A DNA stretch of 64,000 nucleotides from Lichina pygmaea (Eukaryota > Ascomycota > Lichinomycetes > Lichinales > Lichinaceae), in NCBI GenBank assembly GCA_963422465.1, contig OY730170.1:2704379-2768378 (forward strand), written 5' to 3'. Below the pieces are notes generated by a model. That model saw nothing but the letters and a program-made list of their open reading frames with translations, did not search any database and was not told the DNA's origin. Each line of letters opens with the position of its first letter. Positions within the stretch are counted from its first letter, which is position 1. The translations under genes and the position numbers were made by a program. Shown in pieces: positions 24,401 through 36,458 of the stretch.

Positions 24401-27400
24401 CAGCGGCAAGCCCAAACAGCCACAGTCGAGCCGTTCTTGTCTAGATGTATCTTGCCGTACGGTACCGTAACGCATCAATTACCGTACCGGTATCGTAGAG
24501 CTACCGGACGTATGTTACGATACAGAAGCACAGTACATACGTAGAGCTAGAGTAGAGCCATAGTGGGGCTATAGTGGGGCTATAACGGAGCTCAAGTAGG
24601 ATTGTAGGAGGGGCTAAATAAATGTATAGTAGAGCTTACAGGAGAGCTACAGCAGAGCTGACGTACGTACTCACCCTCCTCGGACCCGTATGAGATCTGT
24701 GTTGTTGCACCGGTGGCGTCTTTCAACATGATATCATGCAGAACAGTACCTCGTACGAAGACTTGCCTCTCGGATCGACATGGCCGTGATCTCCAGTACT
24801 CGCCCAGCGTGCTGTGGTGTCCGTACGTACGTCACTTGCTACGCGGTTGCATCGTCATCGTCATCAAGTTGTGACAAGTACCTCCGTAATACCGGCAGAG
24901 TTGATAGGAAAATTCGGGGTTTCCATTCTTCATTCGGGCCAGGGAAGAGGGAGGAGTTCCTTCTCCGAAGATTGTTGAGAGTATACGTGCTCAGGGTACG
25001 GTATGACTGCTGTGCCAATGGCCATCATCGATGTAGACAGCTGAAAACATCATCTTCTTACTGTAGGCACGTAGGTACTCTGACAACTCAGCTGCCAAGA
25101 TCAAGGCTCCCCGATCCATCACCGGCTCGACCTCGGGCGATCGCTGTAATCAATGTGCAGCTGTGGGGGTCGATGAGAAGCGTCTCGTACGAGCTCCGTC
25201 GGCCGGCAGGGAGATCGATCCGCCTTTGACTTTATTGGCCTGGTCTTTGTCCCTGGCCGATCCAGGTCGTCGACGCCGCTCGAGGCCGTGGAGCATGGGC
25301 CTCTGCTTGTAGCTTCCCTGCCTGCGCGGGCGATAAGCTTTGGATCCACCGCCCTGACCTGCTTGGCACCATCGCAGGCATGCCCGAGTCATGCTGCCCT
25401 CGTATCTTCCCCGGCTGGCAGCTTCGTCCACTCACCCTATGGAGTCACACGCGCAGGATCCCTTTCGTGTTTCCAAGCAATCCTGCTCTCTCGTCCGAAA
25501 CGCAGGCTCGGAACGACAGATGCATACTTCGTACGTATGTAGGTGCGTGCCGCTTGCAGTCTTTCTCTCTTCCGCACAGCTCGGCAGTTGAGGACGGTCA
25601 AGCGCTCTGTCGAAATAAGTTTGTGTTCCCATCCGGTTAAGGTAAGGTAGCAGGAAGGAGCGACCCATCTCGCGCTAGTAGCTCGGCCCTCTCTTCAGCC
25701 GAGCCGCTTGTTGGGTCGTCCGACACGCTACCCGGACGGTCGTCGACATGTGAAGTGGCCCAACTGGAGGGTACGCCGTTCGAGATTAGGATGGCTCTCA
25801 CGCCGCGCTATACCACTCCCTCGCCATGGCCTTGGTTCGAGTGCCATGCGACCCGCCAGTAGCTCCGACTTGGCTGCCGCTGCTAACATCTTGACCCGCA
25901 TGAGATATCGATCAGGTGATCAGGTCTACCCGTCCACTCAAAAGGCCGGAGCAGATCCTGGGTACGTACTTCGTACGACGGCGTGAGGGCTCACCGTCTC
26001 AGCAGGTGATTGGGCTGTCAGCACCGCGGTTGGGAGAACCGGTGAGGCATTAAGCGTGTTCGCACGTACAGTACGTACTTCCGTACCATAAGAGGACATA
26101 TGACCTGCCTGGAAGCGCGCATCGTGATTCGAGGACCGTCTATGCCGAGCCTCAAGCCAGCTGACCAGCCTCGGAGAACGTCGGGAGAATGTCATTTCCG
26201 AGCCGGCCATTGCTGCACGTGATGCAGCCATCGTCTCACGCCCCACGGACCATCGGACAAGGTCTGCGTCATGGTTCTCGAGGAGATCTTTTCCTCAACC
26301 GGTGCTCTTCGTACTGTCGCACGACAAACCCAGTCGTAAGCCATTTCGATGCGCATATGCCAGCCGCACTGGAGAAGAAAGGAAAGAGGGGAACAGGCAG
26401 AGGCTGATCGGTCTGCGGGCTGCATCAGGTGCAGGGGATCCCCCCCTGCTCCTCGCCCGCCACATCCGCCCGCCCAGCCCTCTCAGCCTCGAATCCTTTT
26501 TTGTTTCTTCTCCTCAGCCATGGCTGTGGCGGAAAGGTCCGGCCAAGATGAGTTCGAGTGTCGTGGCGAGCACGACGTCATCGCCTGACGGTCCGGCTCA
26601 ATTGTCGACTCGGCAGGCAAAAGAAGAGGCCCAGACAAGGAGACCGTTGGTGGTAGCCGAACAAGCAATATCGGACAGCATAAGACCCGGCCGGCGCTCG
26701 TGTTGGTTGGTTGTGTGTGTGTGTGTGTGTGTGTAATGTAGACGTCGGCAGTGATGAGATGTTCGCTTCGACGACACACGATAGCGAGGCTGTCAGCCCA
26801 CCCCTCCTCCACCTCCCAGGACGGACGTAGGTACGAGGGTACACACACGCGCACAGCACGCTTCGCTGATCTGCGAAGTCGATTCTTCTGTCTGCTGTCA
26901 AAGAAGACGGATTGAGGCTCATAGCTGTAGGACCATAGAGCGTACGTACGAGTACGTACCTCCGTACTCCGTACGAAGTGCTGAGTAAGCAGGTACGGCT
27001 GTTGAGGTCAGCCGGTCCGGCCCAGAGCCCGGAGATGTTGGCTGAATAGCATCATCAAAGCACGGCCCGGGCCGTGCTATGGGACTGGAAGTAAAAGAAG
27101 AGCTGGGCACGACCAACCTAGATCAGGAGGAGTAGGGGACAACAAGGAAAATGAACTACAGACGGACGACGTACCTCGTAAGGTAAACAATGAAGCGGAG
27201 GAGACGAAGGGAAAGAGCGGCGAACAGTGCGGGTGAATTTCGAACACAACTGATGACACAGACTGGCGAAATGGCGGGGCCGAAGGACGAAGATGAGACT
27301 CGATATCGGTAGTCGATCGCAATTAGGGCTACTTCAATACAAGCGCCATGGGGAAATTGAAACAACACGGAGTATGGAATTTGTGTGAAACAGAGTGACC

Positions 27401-29292
27401 TAACGGATCATATGACGGAGGCTTGGTCGTCGCCCAGCGTCGGCGTAATCCATCTCGACGGATCGAGGCCGATAAGTCGTCGGGCCACTCGACTATCTCA
27501 AGACTTTCTCGAACGGCCCCACCGTCCTCAGCCCAAGCATTTTCGCCTTTTCCACCGCCGACTTCGTTCTTTCGACCTTTCTCTTCGTCCCAACTCACTT
27601 GGTCGGTCTTGATCGTCAGCATCTGCCACAAGATATCATCGTCAGGTTGACCCCCTCCTTCGGTCTTCTCGCTCCTTTAGCCCACCGGCACACCACCACC
27701 GAATTCCAATCTTCATTCTCCCGTTTCGCTTTTCCCTCCGCACGTCGCCTGGCCAGGTTAAGCTTATTGGGTCGTGCTCGTTTCGCCTCTTTTGGGCTTG
27801 TCTTTTGGCTGCGGCCATTGCTTCGGCTGAACTCTGTCGAGATCCGGGGCTGGGACTTGCGGATTGCATTTCTTGTGCGACCCGACCTTGGATTTCTCCT
27901 GGGACACCGTGCTTGCCGCGCCTTGCAGCAGGAGCGGCAGTGGCGAGTAGCGAGCAGCAGCAGCAGCAGCAGCAGAGGCGACAAGCAGGGCCGGCGTCAG
28001 CCATCTTCGAGGCATCGAAGCCCTCGCAGCAGTTGGTCCTCATACCCTACTCCCGCCCAGAAGGTACGCCCCTACCCCTGCACCTCTGCTGCGGTCTTGA
28101 TTTCGCATGCGCCATTCCTTGTTTGCTTTTCGCCCGCCGCGCTCCGCTCCGCTCCGCTTCTCTTCGATGCCCCAAGTATCCCTTTGCTAACGTTGTGGAC
28201 AACACCTCCGGCGCAGCGCGATATCGAGGACGGCTCGGCAAGCTAGACTGTCTACTGGCTAGGCTCCGTTCATCAACCAGGTCCTCGGTCGATCGGTCGT
28301 GTGTCTCAGAGTACCGTGGTCGGAACTGGGGAAGGCCCAAAAAGGAACCGTCAAACGAACGCTGGGCCGCCGGAACTGCCAGGGCGGCGACGAAACACGC
28401 ATCGAAGGGGAGGCGTCGCATTGCGATGATATACGCGTCGTCCGCGCGTGATCGCTGAGGGAGCCACGGACGGTGTTTCCTATCTCCGCCGTCGCCTCTC
28501 GATCGCCCCGAAAACCTGGTAGGGTGTGCAGACGTCTACGTATAGTACATACCTACTTTTGGGCACTGGCATCTCGACCACGACGGACCGGAGACCCGTA
28601 CGTTTCGAACGGTACAAGAGGATGTTCACTTCGACCTCGAAATTCACTTACGGTACTTCATCTCGCACGGGCTGACGGTCGCAAGCGGTCTGAATCGTCA
28701 TCGCGGATCAGACCCGCAATTATAATTTCGTCGCCAGTGCTTGGCCGCTCCCGTTGGTCGGTCATCCGGCATCTGGACTAGGATTGAAGGTTGGCCACCG
28801 GCACGACCTCGAGCGTTGCTTTTTCCCGACACACCCACACCCAAACCCGCCTGCACGCTCTCGCCCTCTCTCGTCACTTTCTCCTCCGTCTTGTTCTCTC
28901 TCGTTGCTTTTCTACGAAAATATAACGCGGCCCTGGTTCGTCGCCGCCATCTGTTCGCACGGCCGCCACCAATCCAGCACGCGCCGACCGAGGAGAGAGA
29001 GCCCCGTCGGTGGTTATTTTCTTAGTGCGACCTCGCCGCGCGCACGCATTCTCTGCCACTCGGAGCGCCCGAAGCAGACACCTACAGTACAGTGCAGCGA
29101 CGGGCAGCCAACTTTGCTGCCAACATCTCGCGCACTGTCGTCGTCATCGCCCCACATCCTTACCTCATCCTTCCACTCGCTAGACATCGGGCTCTCTCAC
29201 ACCTCCGGGCGCGTGTTCAAGCCGACCCGACAACCGATTGCGCCGCCTCGGTGCTGCTGCGCGCTGCAGCTGCAGCTGCAATCTGCATCTGC

Positions 29293-29365
29293 ATCCTGCA
29301 CCCTGCACCCTGCACCCTGCACCCTGCACCCTGCACCCTGCACCCTGCACCCTGCACCCTGCACA
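29293..29365 (+). repeat. (CTGCACC)n heptamer array
   Basis: About ten tandem copies of the 7-bp unit CTGCACC, preceded by CTGCAT variants. Because the unit is 7 bp, it keeps all three frames open on both strands, which accounts for the long spurious frames around it. It lies about 1.3 kb upstream of the Con7-type start codon. Confidence 0.95.
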
Positions 29366-30439
29366 GCGCACGACCTTCTCGTCTGTCTGCACATCTCGCG
29401 AGGCGTCCGCTTCGACCACTGTCAGTCGGACGTGCTTCTGCAACCAGAGCTGCACCTACGCACGGGAGCGCGCGTCCTTGGGTCCCGCATGAGAGACACC
29501 GCCGCCTAGAGCCTCGATCGAAGCCCTCTCGCTCGGATCCTTAGCCGCCGCCTTGGTGTCATCGTCACTTTGACGACCGATTCTTACCTGGTTGCTCTTC
29601 CAGATCCCACGCCACGAGAGTACTTATCTGCAGCGTCCTCGGTATCGCACGAGCCGGCCTCCAACAGCTCGGCTTGCGCTCTTTCGTTGGGTTCGGCCAG
29701 TCATCTGGCCTCGGGGCGAAAGGATAGAGGAACGACTCGGGTCAGGTCGACCGACGAGAGCGAATCGCGCCAGAAGAAGGGCGGAGAACGAAAACAATAA
29801 GCAAAGAGCAGAAACGATAATCCGCCACAGCGGAAGGCCGCCCCGCAGGTCGCCCCGCGCCAGCTAAAGAGGGCGCCAGAGACAACGTGCGCGCGGACGC
29901 GCCCCTCCACCAGACCCGACGACGGTCGCAGTCAGACAGACCGCAGCGAATCAACGGCAGCCGCAACAGCCACTCGTACACCGGCAGGACTCGGCCCTCC
30001 TCGAGAAATCACGCCAGGCTGGCGCAAGAAAACGGGGCGACGACATCATAACCGGTTCACCCGCCTGGCCGGTCTTAGTTTTCCTCCCGAAAGACCCTCC
30101 ACCCCTTCGACCCCATCTTCCTGCAGGCCCTACGATCCTACATCTTAGATCAGACCCCAAGATCTTCGCGCTACTGTCGACCCCTTCTTTTTTTTCCGCG
30201 CTCGTCCGCTTCGACCTTGGTCTGACGGCCCGTCGAGCAACGCACCCGGTCAGACGTATTTATTTTTTGGGGGGGGGGTCGGCGTCGTCGAACGGAGACC
30301 ATCCGCGCGCCCGCGTCCGCGCGCGCCCTTACATCCCGCCGCCGCCGTTGCCGCCGGTCCTGCAGCCCCAGCAGCAAGCACCGTCGGTAGCGGTGTTTGC
30401 GGTTCGACGGCGAGAATCGCTCGGTCGGGCACCTCGTCC

Positions 30440-30467
30440 TGTCAAGAGAGAGCGAGAGAGAGGGAGA

Positions 30468-30506
<39 letters not shown>

Positions 30507-30557
30507 TGTGTGTGTGTGTGGGTGTGTGTGGGTGTGTGACGTTTGGGAGTCGCACTT

Positions 30558-30596
<39 letters not shown>

Positions 30597-30600
30597 TTCA
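30440..30600 (+). repeat. Compound microsatellite GA / GT / GTC
   Basis: A run of GA dinucleotides (about 30,445-30,503) passes into GT dinucleotides (about 30,503-30,536) and, after a 20-bp gap, into a GTC triplet run (about 30,558-30,592). It lies 60-220 bp upstream of the Con7-type start codon and is probably in its leader or promoter. Confidence 0.95.
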
Positions 30601-30662
30601 GCCCACGCGCGTTGTGAGCTTCGCCGAGGAGAGGGTCTCCCGTCGTTGTTGGTCTCGACTTC

Positions 30663-32178
30663 ATGGAGCGTGGAGGATCCGAGTACTCACAACCAGGTTT
30701 GCCGCCGTTCCCCCCAGCCGTCGCCGGCTCCGTGACTGAGGCGTCGTCTGCAGAGCAGCAGCCCCCGGCGCCGTACCCACCGGCGCCCGAAGTACGACCC
30801 GCCAACTTCTCGTCGTCGGGCACGCCGACGTCCGAGTACGGTATGAACCCGCCATCGTCGCGGTCGAGCACCTTCCCCGAGTACATCAGCCGTCAGCCGT
30901 ACGCCGAAGGCGCCCGATACCCTCCCCCGCCGAACCAGAGCGGTGGCGGCGCCGGTAAGTCCGACCCACCCTTCGTCCTTGCCCCACCCACCTGAAACGT
31001 CCGTTCACGTGCCTCCTTTGTTTTTGAGGGCCGTCGCGCTTCCTGAGACTCACTCGCACGCGTCTCCTCTGCGTATAGATCCTGCCATCGCCGCGACGAG
31101 CCCGACCTACCCACCACCCGGTTCTTACTCCCCCTACCCGGCCCAAGGGGAGATGTCGCCGCCATATCAGGGCCATCAGGGCCACCAGGGCGCCTACCCT
31201 CGATCCGAATGGTCCGGTTACCCCGCACATCCGCACGGTCTGCCGGCCTACAGTGCCCACGGCTCGCCTTCGGCGTCAATCGCCTCGGGCTCACCAGCGA
31301 CGAGTTCGAGCCAAAGGCCTCAGGTACGTCCAAACGCCGCGATCGCCCTGCACCCCGTCTCCGCCTTCGCTCGCTGACCGGCGGCCGACGCCCCTCGTCC
31401 TCCTTCCTCCTGCAGGTCTACTCCTTCGTCCCCATCCCTGGCGCACAACAACACAAGCGTCCCCGACGACGGTACGAGGAGATCGATCGCATGTACAAGT
31501 GCGGATGGAACGGCTGCGAGAAGGCATACGGCACCTTGAACCACCTCAACGCTCACGTGACCATGCAGTCGCACGGTGCCAAACGAACACCTGAAGGTAA
31601 GAGTAAACCGTAGTGGCTTCCTCTGCTTCAAAGCTCCCCGCAGAGACGCTGCTGTTTCGGTGCGTCGGCAAAACAAGGAGGAGGAGGAGGAGAAGGAGGA
31701 GGAAGAAGAAGGAGAAGAAGAAGAAGAAGAAGAAGAAGCCAAAGCTGACGTCGATGCTCGCGGCACCGCAGAGTTCAAGGAGATCCGCAAGGAATGGAAG
31801 GCGCGCAGAAAGGAGGAACAGAACCAGCGCAAGTCCGAGGAGGAACGACAACGGTCCGCGGCCGTAGGGGGGCAAGGCGGCCCTGTCGAAGGCCCCCCAG
31901 GCCCTGCCGACCCCAGTCAAGCGTCCTCACCAACGACCTATGGCCCTGGCGTTCGTCCGCAACTGCCCCCGATCGGATACGCACCAGGCCAGGGGGCCCC
32001 TGTCCAAGGCGGCTACCCGCCCACGAACGGCATCGAGCCGGTTACGTCGTACGGCAACAACGCCGTGTACGCCAACTACCCCTCGTCGCCATATGGCCAA
32101 GGTGGTCAGGTCTACTCGCAGCGTCGGTCCCCACCCTCCTCGACGCCGGCGCCCGCACGGCTGCACCCGCCAAGCTGA
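30663..32178 (+). CDS. CON7: Con7-type C2H2 zinc-finger transcription factor
   Basis: Four exons (30663-30954, 31079-31323, 31416-31596, 31772-32178) give 374 residues. The N-terminus is Pro/Ser/Tyr-rich. Exon 3 carries the family core: VYSFVPIPGAQQHKRPRRRY, then a single C2H2 finger (C-G-W-N-G-C ... H-L-N-A-H) with GTLNHLNAHVTMQSHG. Exon 4 begins the basic helix EFKEIRKEWKARRKEEQNQR. The C-terminal part is Pro/Gly/Tyr-rich and disordered. Con7 of Magnaporthe oryzae is a nuclear regulator needed for normal conidia and appressorium formation, and the zinc-finger block is almost invariant across Pezizomycotina. Intron 3 (175 nt) contains a 60-bp GAG/GAA run. The start at 30,663 is the first ATG in frame with exon 1. 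Confidence 0.92.
31674..31738 (+). repeat. GAG/GAA triplet run in intron 3
   Basis: About 60 bp of nearly pure purine triplets within the third intron of the Con7-type gene. It is stop-free in one frame (poly-Glu), but the intron contains an earlier in-frame stop just after the donor, so it is not expected to be translated. Confidence 0.85.
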
Positions 32179-33648
32179 CACGTGACCAGATCCAGATGGT
32201 CCACCGAGCAACTACCAGCAGTGATGCGTTGCCGTCCGGTCTTACTGTCAGCGGTTCGCCTGGAAAGTCGCCGTCCGAGAACGTGTGCTGTTCTCTAGCG
32301 CAAGCCGTGCCTCGGAGCGGAGGCCGCCTGGTGCTTTTCGAACTATCATACCCCGATACCTATGTTTCTTTTCTGACCAGCGGTCGATACTATGGGAGGC
32401 TATCTGCAGTTTTAGATCATGAGCGTAACCAAAGCGGTGGATTTCGCGATGTCGATACATGGCGAGGGGGGCAGAGCGGGTCAAACGGACGGATGTGTTA
32501 CATCGGGGTGGGGCATCACACTCGTACGGGAGGCTCGATGGGTTGTTCCATCGTCATCGTCGTCGTCATGATAGTCTTCCACCCGGTGCCATGATTCATG
32601 CAACTTTTCTGGAGACGACCTCTCTTCTCTTTAGTAATCCGCGATGAATGATGTCCTCCTCTTTCCACCTCTGCCTCCAATCTCTTCTCCCTCAGCCTTC
32701 ATCTTCAGACCTCGTCCTTCTGGGACGCCTGGGAACGGGGAGGATCTTGACAAACAACACCGCTCTTTCGGTGGAAATGTCATGCGCCCCTCGTCTGGCC
32801 CGGTGTTGTGGTGGACGAACAGCTTCTCTCTCTCTGCCACAGGGGCATATGGCGGGCTTCTTTCGTCGTTGCATCTCTGTTCGAATCGGGCTGCTGTCGT
32901 CGCCGTCCTTCTCGTTGCTGTGGCTCTCCGAGCCGTTCAATGAGGTGTGCTCCCGCGCGACTGTCCCCTTCTGCTTCTGCTGCTTTGCGCCTCTTCCCCC
33001 AATCAAACGATACACGTATTCTCTCTTCTGCCCCTCTCTCTGTGGGATCTGGTCTGTGCGGCTCTCTGTCTTTGGTGCATCGCGTGTGGATGGTACCCTT
33101 GTGTGGGAGGTGGTTGTGGGGGCAGCCGTGGCCCCTCTGATCTGGAGGCCTTTTCTCTCCTTTTTCTACCCTGCGAATTGCCCACTTGTCCGACATTGCT
33201 TGTCTGAAACAAATCCAATTCACTGAAATGCGGTGCCTGCTCCATGAGAGTGGATGAAGGTGGTTGTAGTTGGTGGTCAGGACGAGAGGGATCTATACTC
33301 TGCGTGAGATGACCACAATCAATCCGCATGAAGAGGAACACTACGTTTGGATCAAAAGGCTTGTCGAGTGATAAGAGCTAAGATACATCAGCGGCTCTTG
33401 TAGACGTCGTCCGAAGCATGGGTTAGGCGCTGAATCTTACAGTTGATGGGTGACAAGAATAGTGTCAAGGCTACTGGACAGGGTAAGGCCGCTACCAGGC
33501 GCAAGTCATCGGGCCTAAATTAGTGGTTATCACTTAGCGACCAGCCTAGGGTTTAGCGCACCTGTCTCTGGTTGCACGTGATTTACGTTAAGCCGCACGT
33601 AAATTTTGATGGAGGATTTTTTTTCCGTTCAGCTTTCACACATGAGAA
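32179..33648. other. Intergenic Con7-type gene - PPR gene
   Basis: About 1.5 kb without a supported gene. The part from 32,650 to 33,100 is pyrimidine-rich and leaves several overlapping frames open on both strands. A CCTAGGGTTTAGCGC element at about 33,546-33,560 lies roughly 95 bp upstream of the PPR start and resembles the TTAGGG-type promoter element seen before the ribosomal protein genes. Confidence 0.45.
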
Positions 33649-36458
33649 ATGCTCAACTGCAAGGCATGCCTCCAAAGATGTCTTGCTGCCGTCATCAGCG
33701 TCGAGAGACGTCAAGGTCTACGCACCCATGCGCCATCTGCCTTCCAGCAGATCGATGGTGGCAGCACCATCGTTCGACCTCGTCGAGCTTATGGTATCGC
33801 CCCACGGGGGCAGCTCCGGCAACCTCGCGTTTCCCGGCCAGATGAGGCGACCGATGGAGGAGCTTCAGCCGCTGCTGAAGGAGAGAGAGGCCCCGGCAGG
33901 GTCGTGCGCCGACAGGTCGGGCTGGAGCTCAAGTACCTTAAGGACCCTTTGAGACTGGCGAATCGGGTACTCGTGGCTTTGCGGGACGGCGACGAGGACA
34001 AGGCCTTTGAGCTTGTCCGAGCGGCCAGCAAGAGCATTCAGTGCACCGTCGGCTGGAACCATGTCATCAACCATCTGATGGGGGTCGGCAGGCTCAAAGA
34101 CGCGCTGAAGGCGTACAACGATGTGCGTTCCGGGGTCAACCTACGGGGTTTCTATCGAGTCGCGAAGCTGATGGGTTGGCCGACCAGATGAAAAAGCGGC
34201 AACAGGTACCCGACGCTCATACGTTCACGCTGCTACTACGGGGTCTCGCCACCCGTGCGCATCACCAAATCGCACTCGCCAAGGCGCTCACAATCTACCA
34301 TTCAATGCATGCGCCCAGGTCCCCTGTGAAGCCATCGATCATCCACACGAACGCGGTGCTCAAGGTGTGCGCGCGAGCAAAGGACATGGACTCGCTCTGG
34401 AGCATCGCCTCCAAGCTCCCGGCACGTGGGCCCAGCACGCCCGACTCGTGGACGTGGACCACCATCGTCAACGCCATTCGGCAGGAGGTCGAGGACCCAC
34501 CCGGCTCCGAGCAGAACAGCGATGAGTCCTCGTCGCTGAAGCAGAAGGCGGTCGTGCAGGTTCGCCGCATCTGGGGCGACATCGTGGGTCGCTGGCGGAG
34601 GAGCGAGCTCCAGGTGGACGAGACACTGGTCTGCGCGGTAGGAAGGCTCCTCCTGATCAGCCAGCGACCCAAGGACTGGCATGCTGTGTTCTCCTTGATC
34701 GAAATGACGATGGAAATCCCGCGGCTGGCGTCGCCACTCGATTCTCGCTCCGAGACGGTGGCACGACGAGGGGCTGATGCCGCTGCTGCCGCTTCTGCGG
34801 CGGAGCCGACCACAGATACCGAGGAAGGAACTACGACGAACGAGTTGGACGAGCTCGACGACGTGTTCGAGGTGCGTCGTGGCTCTGCGGCGTTGAAGTT
34901 GTCTTCTGGCGGTAGCCGGGACCAGAAGTCGACCGTCGCCCTTGCACGGCCCGGGAACAACACTCTCTCGCTCGTTCTTGAGACGTGCATGAAGCTGCGC
35001 GACAAGAAATCCGCAGCGGCGTACTGGGAGCTCTTGACGGAGCGGTACAGCTACAGCGTCGAGCCGGACGAGACGAACTACAACATGTTCCTGCGTCTGC
35101 TGCGGCAGACACGGTCCAGCGCCGAGACGGTGGAGCTGCTCGAGCACATGACCGAGCAGGCGCGAGCCAGCCAGGAGGAATGGCGGAAACAGCGGCAGCA
35201 GCAGCAGCAGCAGCAGCAGCAGGGGGGAAGACAGCAAGAACAGCAAGCAGCGACGAAAAAAGCCAGGCCGGGTCCGAAGATGTTCTGGATCGCCATGGCT
35301 ACGTGCGCTCGCGACAAACTTAACCCGCACGTCTTCTCGCACGCCACTCGGGTGTTGCAGATGATGCACACGGCGATGGCGGACGCCAACCTCGGGACGA
35401 TGGGCAAGTACCTTGATCTCGCCGTCGAGATTGACGCGCGTTATCGTCGGACTGGTGGTGCTGATCCGAGCGACGACAAATCGACCGCATCCGGCGACGT
35501 CGCGGACCGACAAGCGATGAAGGAGCCAGAGAAAGTGCTGGCGAGGGCGCTCGAGCATCTGACGCCATGCATGCTCAACCTCAAGAGCAAGCTCGCGTAC
35601 GGGCGATACCGCGACGGCGCCCGCGTCGCGCTGGAGGTCCGGCAGGACATTGTGCAGCTGGCTCGACGCATGGCCGGCTCGTACGGCCATCTCATGGACC
35701 GAGAAGGACGCGGCAGAGCGAAGAACTGGGCGCTCTACAGACAGCGCACCAAGGAACTGTTTGCCCTGGTCGAGAGGTACAAAGTTGGTGGGGGGGAGAT
35801 GAGTAGGGATGGGGATCGAGGTGGAGACGGGAATGTGAGTGTGGGTGGGGTCTGGGATGGTGAAGGTGAAGATGAAGGTGGGGATGGTGAAGGTGAAGGT
35901 GAAGGTGAAGGTGAAGGTGAAGGTGAGGATGGATGCGAGGGTCGAGATGAGAGTGACGATGGGCCAGTCGCAGCATCAGCGAGAAGAAGAGATGGGAATG
36001 GCCGTCTTGCCCGTACACACGGTCATACCGGAGGTAGAGAAGGTGCTCGTCCTGGGGACCCACGAGGTGTCGGTGCCGGAGGCGGACAGGGTGCAGGCCA
36101 TGACAGTAGCAACGCCTACTCTCGTGGCAGCGACAGAGGCAGCGACAGAGACACACGAGGCACCTACACCGGAGGCAGGCGGCGTGCTGGTCCTGGAAGC
36201 GGCAGCGTCTACTCTCGTGGCAGCGACAGAGGCACACGACGTACCTACACCGGAGGCAGACGACATGGTGGTTCTGACAGCGGCAGCGTCTACTCTCGTG
36301 GCAGCGACAGAGGCACACGACGTACCTACACCGGAGGCAGACGACATGGTGGTTCTGACAGCGGCAGCGTCTACTCTCGTGGCACCGACAGAGACACACG
36401 AAGTACTTACGCCGAAGGCAGACGACGTCTCGGTCCCGACGACAGCAGCAACACCTAG
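33649..36458 (+). CDS. Mitochondrial PPR protein with repeat-derived tail
   Basis: Two exons, 33649-34122 and 34188-36458, give about 914 residues. The N-terminus (MLNCKACLQRCLAAVISVER) is Cys/Arg-rich and looks like a mitochondrial presequence. Helical-hairpin repeats of PPR type follow, for example WNHVINHLMGVGRLKDALKA, HTFTLLLRGLATR with ALTIYHSM, TNAVLKVCARAKDMDSLWSI and NYNMFLRLLRQTRSSAETVE. Such proteins bind mitochondrial RNAs; which RNA is unknown, and I do not assign a yeast name. A Gln run (about 35,196-35,221) lies in the middle. After residue 700 the protein turns low-complexity: a GGTGAA-type hexamer run (35,863-35,935) encodes Glu-Gly repeats, and 81-bp tandem repeats (36,110-36,440) encode repeated YSRGSDRGTRRTYTGGRR blocks. 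The intron is 65 nt. The repeat tail may be a recent extension. Confidence 0.8.
36110..36440 (+). repeat. 81-bp tandem repeat in the PPR gene tail
   Basis: About four copies of an 81-bp unit, two of them almost identical (about 36,202-36,360). Each codes for a 27-residue Ser/Arg/Gly/Tyr block in the PPR frame. Other frames on both strands are also open because the unit lacks stops, giving long spurious frames on the opposite strand. Confidence 0.9.

Larger units (their letters stand above)
23157..30662. other. 7.5-kb gene-poor stretch upstream of the Con7-type gene
   Basis: No gene can be supported. Many frames of 60-250 residues are open, but they overlap on both strands and lack family motifs. 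The stretch holds repeated GTAC-rich blocks (23,895, 24,450-24,540, 24,661, 24,823, 25,530, 25,961, 26,063-26,090, 26,940-26,980), a degenerate CCCAGCC-rich segment (24,170-24,400), TAGAGC/GGGGCTATA-like repeats (24,540-24,660), a TG run (26,711-26,734), a CAG run (27,955-27,976), a heptamer array (29,293-29,365) and a compound GA/GT/GTC tract (30,440-30,600). From about 27.4 kb on, the plus strand is pyrimidine-rich, which may be promoter or long 5' leader of the Con7-type gene. Confidence 0.45.

Noticed and set aside
27599-28246. Plus-strand frame of 215 residues in the long gap before the Con7-type gene
   Set aside because: Low-complexity Ser/Arg composition, overlapping frames on both strands, no conserved block and no convincing splice partners.
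36110-36440. Regularly spaced repeats considered as a CRISPR-like array
   Set aside because: Units are head-to-tail without unique spacers, lie in a coding frame, and the genome is eukaryotic.
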